Under the pieces are notes generated by a model that made no database searches, was not told the origin of the DNA, and saw only the letters and a list, made by a program, of their open reading frames with translations. Shown piece after piece: positions 7,766 to 14,549 of a stretch of 24,639 nt of DNA. This DNA is from JABFRJ01 sp031365465 (GTDB lineage: Bacteria; Pseudomonadota; Alphaproteobacteria; Rhizobiales; Hyphomicrobiaceae). The stretch covers positions 1 through 24,639 of the forward strand of contig JANLYD010000280.1 of assembly GCA_031365465.1 (NCBI GenBank). The letters are read 5' to 3'. The position numbers were made by a program, and so were the translations under genes. Each line of letters opens with the position of its first letter. The first letter of the stretch is position 1.

Positions 7766-8830
7766 ATGGCGAACGATCTCACACCCGACAGTGCTTTACC
7801 GCGCACGCTTAGAAGCATCGACGCACTGGTTTCCGCCGGACTGGTGACTGCTGATGTGTCGGGTGGGTTGCAGGCCGTGGCCGACCGCTATGCAATCGCC
7901 GTCACGCCTGCGATGGCGGCCTTGATCGACCCCGCAGATGCCTCCGACCCCATTGCCCGCCAGTTCCTGCCGACGACTGGCGAACTCGTCACCTTACCCG
8001 GCGAATCTGCCGATCCGATCGGCGATAGCAGGCACGAGAAGGTGCCCGGACTCGTGCACCGCTATCCCGACCGCGTGTTGCTCAAACTCACGCACGCCTG
8101 CCCCGTTTATTGCCGCTTCTGTTTCCGCCGTGAAATGGTCGGCCCGGGTGGCGCTCAGATTTTGGATGATGCGGCGCTCGGCGCGGCGCTCGATTACATC
8201 GCCGCCGATCCCGGCATTTTCGAAGTCATCCTGACCGGCGGCGATCCGCTCGTTCTAGCGCCGCGGCGCATCGCCGAAGTGTCCCGGCGTCTGGCCGCCG
8301 TTCCGCATGTGCAGGTGATCCGCTGGCACAGCCGCGTGCCTGTGGTCGCTCCCGAGCGTGTGACCGGAGCCCTCGTCGACGCCTTGAAAGTCGACGGCAA
8401 AGCCGTGTTCGTCGGGCTGCACACCAACCACGCGCGCGAACTGACGCCCGATGCTCGCGCCGCCATCGCGCGGCTGATCGACGGCGGTATCCCCATGGTC
8501 AGCCAGACCGTGCTGCTGGCCGGTATCAACGATACGCCGGAGGTGATGGCCGACCTGCTGCGCACACTCGTGTCGCTGCGCGTCAAACCCTATTATCTCC
8601 ACCATATGGACGCGGCCCCCGGCACCAGCCAGTTCCGCACCACCATCTCGGCCGGTCAGGCTTTGATGCGCACGTTGCGGGGCACGCTGTCGGGATTGGC
8701 GCAGCCGGTCTATGTACTCGATATTCCCGGCGGTGTTGCGAAAGTGCCCATTTTACCGACCTATCTGCAATCCGATGGACGCGTCGCCGCGCCCGACGGT
8801 ACGGTGCATCCGAACCCCGAGCGAGGCTGA
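7766..8830 (+). CDS. lysine 2,3-aminomutase / EpmB-like radical SAM protein
   Basis: A 354-aa radical SAM enzyme with the cluster motif C112-PVY-C116-RF-C119 that binds [4Fe-4S] and S-adenosylmethionine. The ILTGGDPLVL motif and the KPYYLHHMD segment near the C-terminus are typical of lysine 2,3-aminomutases with PLP. The length matches the short EpmB-like branch, which makes beta-lysine for elongation factor P, rather than the longer catabolic clostridial enzymes. Neither epmA nor efp lies in the window, so the EF-P role is inferred. It starts a plus-strand set with tlyA three bases later, and its neighbours are RNA-modifying enzymes, which fits a role in translation. Confidence 0.9.
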   Translation: MANDLTPDSALPRTLRSIDALVSAGLVTADVSGGLQAVADRYAIAVTPAMAALIDPADASDPIARQFLPTTGELVTLPGESADPIGDSRHEKVPGLVHRYPDRVLLKLTHACPVYCRFCFRREMVGPGGAQILDDAALGAALDYIAADPGIFEVILTGGDPLVLAPRRIAEVSRRLAAVPHVQVIRWHSRVPVVAPERVTGALVDALKVDGKAVFVGLHTNHARELTPDARAAIARLIDGGIPMVSQTVLLAGINDTPEVMADLLRTLVSLRVKPYYLHHMDAAPGTSQFRTTISAGQALMRTLRGTLSGLAQPVYVLDIPGGVAKVPILPTYLQSDGRVAAPDGTVHPNPERG

Positions 8831-8833
8831 GCG

Positions 8834-9577
8834 GTGCCACGTCTCGACGCAGCCCTGGTCGCGCGCGGCCTGGTTTCGACGCGCTCTCGCGCGCTTGATC
8901 TCATTCGTCGCGGCTTCGTGTCGGTGGGTGGCGTCGTGGTGACCAAGGCTGGTCACGCGGTTGCCGACGATGCGGCCCTCTCGCTGGCCGCGACCGCGCC
9001 GCACTACGTGTCGCGGGGTGCTGAGAAACTCATTGCCGCGCTCGACAGGTGCGGCTTCGACCCTGGCGGATGCCATGCCGCCGATATCGGCGCTTCCACG
9101 GGCGGGTTCACGGAGGTGCTGCTGGCGCGCGGCGCCGCTTCGGTGACTGCCGTCGATGTCGGCCGCGGGCAACTCCATCAGCGCCTGCGCGACGACCCGC
9201 GCGTCATCGTGTTGGAGCAGTGCGACGCCCGCACGCTCACGGTTGCTGATTTCGCCAGCCCCATTTCCGCAGTTTCGGCCGACGTCAGTTTCATCTCGCT
9301 GGAGAAGGCACTTCCCGCGACGCTGGCGCTGGCTGCGTCCGATGCGTGGCTTGTGGCACTAGTCAAACCGCAGTTCGAAGTCGGCCGCGATCATGTCGGG
9401 CGTGGCGGCATCGTGCGCGATGCGGTCGCGGCGTCGGCAGCCGTCACCCGCATCGCGTCATGGCTGGAAGAGTCGGGGTGGAGGGTCGTTGACACGCTGC
9501 CCTCGCCCATCACCGGCGGCGATGGCAATCAGGAATTTTTGATCGGCGCGCGCAAAACGTCTACAGAGACGTCATGA
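8834..9577 (+). CDS. tlyA: TlyA family rRNA cytidine-2'-O-methyltransferase / hemolysin A-like
   Basis: A 247-aa protein with an N-terminal S4 RNA-binding domain (residues 2-60, beginning RLDAALVARGLVSTRSRA) and a C-terminal FtsJ-like methyltransferase domain. The SAM motif AADIGASTGGFTEVLL is near residue 80 and the PQFEVGRDHVGRGGIV segment near 180 is family-typical. In mycobacteria TlyA 2'-O-methylates 16S and 23S rRNA and affects capreomycin sensitivity; the alphaproteobacterial proteins are less studied. The start is GTG, three bases after the aminomutase stop. Its stop codon overlaps the next ATG in an ATGA, so the three genes form a tight operon. Confidence 0.93.
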   Translation: MPRLDAALVARGLVSTRSRALDLIRRGFVSVGGVVVTKAGHAVADDAALSLAATAPHYVSRGAEKLIAALDRCGFDPGGCHAADIGASTGGFTEVLLARGAASVTAVDVGRGQLHQRLRDDPRVIVLEQCDARTLTVADFASPISAVSADVSFISLEKALPATLALAASDAWLVALVKPQFEVGRDHVGRGGIVRDAVAASAAVTRIASWLEESGWRVVDTLPSPITGGDGNQEFLIGARKTSTETS

Positions 9578-10845
9578 CCGCTCCCGCTTCCACCATCTCA
9601 GCTACAACTCACGTCACCATCACTCGCCTTGGCCGCGACGGCGATGGTGCAGCCGACAGCCCGTCCGGCCCCATATTCGTCCCCGACGCGCTGCCGGGCG
9701 AGACCTATGCGGTCGCTGCCGACGGCAGTTACGTCCGCATCGGTGACGCTTCGCCAGATCGCATTATCCCGCCCTGCCGGCACTTCGGCACCTGCGGCGG
9801 TTGCGCCACCCAGCACATGTCACCCGGCCTGTATCGCGGCTGGAAGGAGGGGCTGATCCGCTCCGGCTTCCAGACGCAGGGGCTGGAGATCGACTTGGCC
9901 CCACTGTTCGTGGTGCCCGCACACTCGCGTCGCCGTGCAGCGCTGACCGCTATCGTCAGTGGTGGCCGGGTCATTCTTGGGTATCACGCGCGGCGCAGCC
10001 ATACGGTGATCGATCTCGAGGAGTGTCCGCTGCTCGCGCAGCCGATCGCTGCAGCGCTGCCCGAACTGCGCGGCATCGCCCGGCAGATCGCCACCGATCT
10101 CGTGAAGCCCGGCAAATCCTGCGAACTGCGCATGTCCGTCGCGGCGCTGGCGGGTGGTCTGGATGTGGCGGTGCACGGCATCGGCAGCCCACCGAGTATG
10201 CTGGCCGCTGCCGAGTTGGCCGTGTTGGCCCGACGTGCCGGGCTCGCCCGCCTCACCGTCGAAGATATGATCGTGTGCTCCGAAGAGGCGCCGCGACTGG
10301 AGACGGAGGCAGGCGCCATCGTTCCGCCACCGGGGGCGTTTTTTCAGGCGGTCGCGGAAGCCGAACGGCATATGGCTGCGGTTATCACGGCCGGTATCGG
10401 CAAGGCCAAGCGCGTCGCCGACTTGTTCTGCGGTTCGGGCACTTTCACGTTGCCACTCGCCAAACGCGCGCGTGTCCTCGCCATCGACAGCGACAAAGCG
10501 GCGCTCGCGGCCCTCACGCACGCCAGCCGTTTTGCTGCGGGTCTGAAACCTATCGACGTGCTGCTGCGCGATCTGTTTACCGAACCGTTGTCGCCGCTCG
10601 AATTGGCTGGCATCGACGCCGTAGTGTTCGATCCCCCGCGCGCGGGGGCTAAGACGCAATGCGAGAAGCTGGTGAAATCCAAAGTCGACACGGTGGTTGC
10701 GGTGTCGTGCAATCCAGCGACATTGGCCCGCGATTGCCGTATCCTGGTAGACGCCGGCTTCACGATGGGACAAGTGCACGGCATCGACCAGTTTTTGTGG
10801 TCGCCGCATGTCGAAGCCATCGTCACGTTGCGCCGGAAGCGGTGA
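9574..10845 (+). CDS. TrmA/RlmD family RNA (uracil-5-)-methyltransferase
   Basis: A 423-aa class I SAM-dependent RNA m5U methyltransferase. An N-terminal TRAM-like strand region is followed by iron-sulfur cysteines C68, C74, C77 and C151. The methyltransferase domain has the SAM motif VADLFCGSGTFTLPLA, the VFDPPRAGAK motif and the catalytic nucleophile in VVAVSCNPATLARDC. The family methylates U747 or U1939 of 23S rRNA or U54 of tRNA; the iron-sulfur cysteines point to the rRNA-directed RlmC/RlmD type. The exact target is not decidable here. It overlaps tlyA by four bases (ATGA), so translation is likely coupled. Confidence 0.92.
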   Translation: MTAPASTISATTHVTITRLGRDGDGAADSPSGPIFVPDALPGETYAVAADGSYVRIGDASPDRIIPPCRHFGTCGGCATQHMSPGLYRGWKEGLIRSGFQTQGLEIDLAPLFVVPAHSRRRAALTAIVSGGRVILGYHARRSHTVIDLEECPLLAQPIAAALPELRGIARQIATDLVKPGKSCELRMSVAALAGGLDVAVHGIGSPPSMLAAAELAVLARRAGLARLTVEDMIVCSEEAPRLETEAGAIVPPPGAFFQAVAEAERHMAAVITAGIGKAKRVADLFCGSGTFTLPLAKRARVLAIDSDKAALAALTHASRFAAGLKPIDVLLRDLFTEPLSPLELAGIDAVVFDPPRAGAKTQCEKLVKSKVDTVVAVSCNPATLARDCRILVDAGFTMGQVHGIDQFLWSPHVEAIVTLRRKR

Positions 10846-10886
10846 GACAGGCCGCGCATCTTAGTTCTAGTTGCTCGGGGCTGATA

Positions 10887-10896
10887 TGTTATAACG
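10887..10896. promoter_or_regulatory. putative Zur box
   Basis: TGTTATAACG is a nearly perfect palindrome around TTATAA and matches the core of proteobacterial Zur operators (TGTTATAACA). It lies about 77 bases before zur, the first gene of zur-znuC-znuB, which suggests zinc-dependent autorepression. The outer arms (ATA/GCT) are imperfect. Confidence 0.6.
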
Positions 10897-10972
10897 GCTG
10901 AGAGCGCTGGGGTGGGTCGTGTCGAGACCGATCACCTAGGCTGTTTTCGCTCCACGTCTCCGGAACCCTCCC

Positions 10973-11494
10973 ATGGCGCGTTCTTCGACGGCCACCAGTG
11001 CCGAACCCTCGGCGTCGACTGCCGGCCACGACCACGGCCGGTGTGTGGATGCGTTGCTCGATCGCGCGCGGCGCTCGTTCGAAGAACGTGGCTTGCGGCT
11101 GACCGAACTGCGCCTCAAAGTGCTGCACGAAATTGCCAACTCACACGATGCCGTCGGCGCTTACGCCGTGCTGGACCGGTTGTCGGCGCGCACGGGGGAG
11201 CGGGTTGCGCCGGTGTCGGTTTACCGGGCCATCGACGCGTTGCTGCAGGCCGGCATCGTGCATCGGCTCGAAAGCCGTAATGCCTATTTCGCATGTCATG
11301 CTCCCCACGTCGACCGCCAGCGGCACATCGCCTTGGTGTGCGAAACCTGCGGCAAGGTCGTCGAAGTTCCTGCCGCCGGTCTTTATGCCGGCATCGAAAA
11401 AGCCAGCAGCGGCGCGGGGTTTCGCTTGTCGTCAGCCGTGGCCGAGGGGCTGGGCGTTTGTGCTGCATGCCAGCAGACGGAGCGCGCGCCATGA
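10973..11494 (+). CDS. zur: Fur-family zinc-uptake regulator
   Basis: A 173-aa Fur superfamily repressor. A winged-helix segment (residues about 40-100, with PVSVYRAIDALLQAGIVHRLES as recognition region) is followed by the metal-sensing dimer domain. The structural zinc cysteines are CETC at 123-126 and CAAC at 163-166, and the histidine cluster HIALVCETC is typical. Direct fusion into an operon with znuC and znuB identifies it as Zur rather than Fur. The N-terminal 25 residues contain a short His-Asp-His and a Cys not common in the family. Zinc-loaded Zur represses zinc uptake genes. A Zur-box-like palindrome stands upstream, and the stop overlaps the znuC start in an ATGA. Confidence 0.92.
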   Translation: MARSSTATSAEPSASTAGHDHGRCVDALLDRARRSFEERGLRLTELRLKVLHEIANSHDAVGAYAVLDRLSARTGERVAPVSVYRAIDALLQAGIVHRLESRNAYFACHAPHVDRQRHIALVCETCGKVVEVPAAGLYAGIEKASSGAGFRLSSAVAEGLGVCAACQQTERAP

Positions 11495-12402
11495 GCAAAT
11501 CATCTGATCTGTCGCGCGCCGTGCACCAATCGAGTGGCTTCCGCCACGCGCAGGACCACGACCACGCGCATGACCATGACCACGAGGATGACGACGATCA
11601 CGGGCATGACGCCGGCCCGCCGGAGCCACATCGCGACGACGCACTCGTCAGCGCCAGGCGGCTGACGTTTCGAAAAGGCGGGCGCAACATCCTCGACCGC
11701 GTCGACATTGATCTGCTGCCCGGTGAAATCGTCACGGTGATCGGACCCAATGGTGCCGGTAAGACCTCGCTCGTGCGTTTGCTGCTGGGCATCGAACCGC
11801 CGACCGCCGGCGCTCTGGTGCGCCAACCCGGCCTTGTCGTCGGCTATGTGCCGCAACGCTTCGACATCGATCGAGCCATACCGATGACAGTGGAGCGCTT
11901 CCTGATGCTCTCCAGTGAAATTCGCGACGCCGATGCGCGCGCGCAGGTGTTGGTCGATGTGGGCGCGCCGGCGCTCGGCGATCGCCAGTTCAGCGAACTC
12001 AGTGGGGGCGAACTGCAGCGCGTTCTCATCGCGCGCGCGTTACTCCGCAATCCGCGCCTGCTCGTGCTGGACGAACCGGTTCGCGGCATCGATTTTGCGG
12101 GCGAAGCCGAACTTTACATGCTGATCTCCAAATTGCGCACCGAGCGCGGTATCGGCGTGCTGTTGGTCAGCCATGATCTGCACGTGGTCATGGCGCAGAG
12201 CGACAGGGTCATCTGTCTCAACCGCCATGTGTGCTGTTCGGGCGTGCCGAGTTCAGTCGCCCAGCATCCGGAATATGCGCGCCTGTTCGGCCCGCAGGCG
12301 GCGCGCGCGCTCGGACTCTACACGCATGTCCACGACCACCGTCACGCGCTCTCCGGCGATACGGAAGCGGTCACGCCACCGCGCGACACCCAGGTTCCCT
12401 GA
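11491..12402 (+). CDS. znuC: zinc ABC transporter ATP-binding protein with His-rich N-terminus
   Basis: The 303-aa ATPase of a Zn2+ import ABC transporter. Walker A is GPNGAGKT, the signature is LSGGELQR, Walker B is LLVLDEPVRGID and the switch His is in LLVSHDLH. The start is the ATG at 11491, overlapping the zur stop. Before the ATPase core there is a segment at residues about 18-46 that is mostly His and Asp (HDHAHDHDHEDDDDHGHD), and the C-terminus adds another HVHDHRH. Such runs are usual in the periplasmic ZnuA loop but less so in the cytosolic ATPase. They may bind zinc after entry; this is an inference. The downstream permease gene follows after 59 bases. Confidence 0.94.
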   Translation: MSKSSDLSRAVHQSSGFRHAQDHDHAHDHDHEDDDDHGHDAGPPEPHRDDALVSARRLTFRKGGRNILDRVDIDLLPGEIVTVIGPNGAGKTSLVRLLLGIEPPTAGALVRQPGLVVGYVPQRFDIDRAIPMTVERFLMLSSEIRDADARAQVLVDVGAPALGDRQFSELSGGELQRVLIARALLRNPRLLVLDEPVRGIDFAGEAELYMLISKLRTERGIGVLLVSHDLHVVMAQSDRVICLNRHVCCSGVPSSVAQHPEYARLFGPQAARALGLYTHVHDHRHALSGDTEAVTPPRDTQVP

Positions 12403-12461
12403 GTCGACGTTGTGCGCTCGCGCGCCGGCAACGCAACTCCAATTCGAATGCGAGTAAAGCG

Positions 12462-13262
12462 ATGAATGAACCCTTCATGCTGCGCGCCTTGGCGGCCGGT
12501 CTCGGCCTCGCGTTGATCGCGGCCCCGCTCGGCTGCTTCGTGGTGTGGCGACGCATGGCCTACTTCGGTGAAACGGTATCGCAGACCGGGCTCATCGGTG
12601 TCGCCCTCGGCATCGGACTGTCGATCGACCCGACGTTCAGCGTGCTTGCCGTGACGGTTGCGGTATCGCTGTTGCTGCTGCTGCTGGGGCGCCAGACCAA
12701 GGTGCCGATGGATTCCATCCTCGGCGTCCTCGCCCATACCGCGCTGGCGGCTGGCGTCATTGCCACCGCCCAGGTCAGTTCGACCCGCAATGACCTGTTG
12801 ATGTCGATCCTGTTCGGCGACGTCTTCTCGGTCACGGTCGCCGACTTGCGCTGGATTTACATCGGCGGTGCGTTCGCGCTGGCAGCGCTGTTCTGGCTCT
12901 GGCGGCCGTTGCTCGCGGCGTCCGTACACGAAGACATGGCGGCGGCTGAAGGTGTGCCGGTCGCACAGACGTCCGCAGCGTTCATCCTGCTGCTGGCTTT
13001 CGTGGTGGCGATCTCGCTCAAGATCGTCGGCGCGCTGGTCACGATCGCGTTCCTGATCATTCCGGCGGCGGCGGCGCGTCCGTTCTCTGAAACACCTGAA
13101 CAGATGGCATTTTTTGCGACCATCTTTGCGTTGTTGTCGGCAGCGATCGGATTGTTGATCTCATACTCGGCGGACGTGCCGGGCGGCCCATCCATCGTGA
13201 TGGTGCTGGCCTCGATCTTCGCGGTGAGCATGGCCGCGACGCTGTGGCGCGCGCCGAACTGA
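12462..13262 (+). CDS. znuB: zinc ABC transporter permease
   Basis: A 266-aa integral membrane permease of the ABC-3 family that carries Zn2+ (possibly Mn2+) across the inner membrane. It begins MNEPFMLRALAAGLGLALIAAP and contains the conserved VVWRRMAYFGETVSQTGLIGVALG segment with the DA/GE-type coupling region, followed by about seven or eight hydrophobic helices. The late ALVTIAFLIIPAAAARPFS motif is characteristic. Placed directly after znuC and zur, it completes the membrane part of the importer. The gene for the periplasmic binding protein ZnuA is not in the window. A strong hairpin follows the stop at about 20 bases. Confidence 0.94.
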   Translation: MNEPFMLRALAAGLGLALIAAPLGCFVVWRRMAYFGETVSQTGLIGVALGIGLSIDPTFSVLAVTVAVSLLLLLLGRQTKVPMDSILGVLAHTALAAGVIATAQVSSTRNDLLMSILFGDVFSVTVADLRWIYIGGAFALAALFWLWRPLLAASVHEDMAAAEGVPVAQTSAAFILLLAFVVAISLKIVGALVTIAFLIIPAAAARPFSETPEQMAFFATIFALLSAAIGLLISYSADVPGGPSIVMVLASIFAVSMAATLWRAPN

Positions 13263-13282
13263 CGGTCATGGCAAAACAAAAA

Positions 13283-13312
13283 CGGCGTGCCACCCGGGCA
13301 GGTGGCACGCCG
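13283..13312. terminator. bidirectional rho-independent terminator between znuB and rpoH
   Basis: A perfect 12-bp stem, CGGCGTGCCACC and its complement, encloses a six-base loop. The right side is followed by AAATTTGTT. The left side is AAAACAAAAA, which gives a T-rich tail for transcription from rpoH. It lies between the two convergent stop codons and can end both transcripts. Confidence 0.85.
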
Positions 13313-13335
13313 AAATTTGTTATGCCTGTCGTAGG

Positions 13336-14256
13336 TTAGCGCTTCGGCAATGCCAGTGCGCGCTTGGTGGCCGCCAACTGCTCGGAGGCAACTGCTGCCG
13401 ACTGCACGGCTTCCTGAACCTTCTCGAAAGCGCGGACTTCCAACTGGCGAACGCGCTCACGGCTGACGCCGAACTCGGACGACAACTCTTCCAGCGTGGA
13501 TGGCGGCTCGCTCAGGCGGCGGGCCTCAAAAATGCGCCGCTCGCGATCATTCAGGCTTGCCAAAGCGGAGGCGAGAAAAGCCCGGCGATGATCCAGCTCT
13601 TCGCTTTCCGCCATCCGGATTTCTTGGTTGGGCGCATCATCGACAAGCCAATCCTGCCATTCGCCGGTTTCGCTGTCGGCCTTGATTGGCGCGTTCAACG
13701 AGCTGTCGCCCGTCAAACGCCGGTTCATGTTGACGACCTCTTCCTCGGTGACGCCGAGTTTAGTCGCGATCGTCTTGACGTTTTCGGGCTTCAGATCGCC
13801 CTCTTCGAGCGCCTGGATCTGACCCTTCATCCGCCGCAGGTTGAAGAACAACTTTTTCTGGGCGGCGGTCGTGCCGATTTTTACGAGGCTCCACGACCGC
13901 AGGATGTACTCCTGGATCGAGGCGCGGATCCACCACATGGCATACGTCGCAAGGCGAAAACCTTTGTCGGGCTCGAACCGCTTGACGGCTTGCATCAGGC
14001 CGACATTGCCCTCGGATATGACTTCTCCAATCGGCAAGCCGTAGCCGCGATAGCCCATGGCGATGCGGCCTACCAAACGTAGATGTGAGGTGATCAGCTT
14101 TTCAGCCGCATTCGAATCGGCATGCTGCTGCCAGCGTTTCGCAAGCATGTACTCTTCGTCTGGTTGCAGCATTGGAAATTTGCGGATCTCCTGCATGTAG
14201 CGGGTCAGGCCGCCTTGGCCTGAGGAGATCGTCGGAAGTGCTTTGGTGGTGCTCAT
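13336..14256 (-). CDS. rpoH: RNA polymerase heat-shock sigma factor sigma-32
   Basis: A 306-aa RpoH-type sigma factor that directs RNA polymerase to heat-shock promoters. Region 2 is clear (LVGRIAMGYRGYGLPIGEVISEG, then FRLATYAMWWIRASIQEYI). The RpoH box, which also takes part in FtsH/DnaK control, is seen as QKKLFFNLRR. Region 4 contains LNDRERRIFEARRL and the helix-turn-helix TLEELSSEFGVSRERVRQLE. The ATG at 14256 (MSTTKAL) was chosen over 14271 because it follows the family N-terminus and has GGGGGCT nearby. Alphaproteobacteria often have two or more rpoH paralogues; this cannot say which one it is. The gene is convergent with znuB and follows the penicillin-binding protein by 293 bases. 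Confidence 0.96.
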   Translation of the reverse strand: MSTTKALPTISSGQGGLTRYMQEIRKFPMLQPDEEYMLAKRWQQHADSNAAEKLITSHLRLVGRIAMGYRGYGLPIGEVISEGNVGLMQAVKRFEPDKGFRLATYAMWWIRASIQEYILRSWSLVKIGTTAAQKKLFFNLRRMKGQIQALEEGDLKPENVKTIATKLGVTEEEVVNMNRRLTGDSSLNAPIKADSETGEWQDWLVDDAPNQEIRMAESEELDHRRAFLASALASLNDRERRIFEARRLSEPPSTLEELSSEFGVSRERVRQLEVRAFEKVQEAVQSAAVASEQLAATKRALALPKR

Positions 14257-14549
14257 GATGTCAGCCCCCATTTACGCGCCCAATAGGCGTCGCATACGAC
14301 AGGTAAGTGCGAGATACAGCAGTTTAACGATCGCGTTGCCCAATCGTTCCAATCAACGATTGCCGTAAGCGCGCGCTTTCCAGCCCGTCGATGGACTTGG
14401 ATGCATACGTCGTTCGATCTTCAACTACCAACCACGTTCCCGTGCGCCTTACATCACTCGCCCTCACCCTCGCGTGAAGTCGTGTATTTAGGGTGAGTCA
14501 TGCCGTTTTCAAGGGCGGTATGAAGCTGTGGACGAGGTCGGCCACGTCC
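14257..14549. other. intergenic region with two inverted repeats (rpoH leader and end of the PBP gene)
   Basis: Holds no gene. CAATCGTT, six bases and AACGATTG (14341-14362) form an 8-bp inverted repeat about 85-105 bases upstream of rpoH, placed like an operator or leader hairpin. CTCACCCT and AGGGTGAG (14463-14470 and 14490-14497) form a second 8-bp repeat with a 19-base loop, 53-87 bases beyond the PBP stop, which could be a weak terminator stem. Neither has a clear T tract. Confidence 0.35.

Noticed and set aside
12231..12461. Upstream extension of znuB
   Set aside because: It overlaps the znuC coding end and lies outside the conserved permease start.
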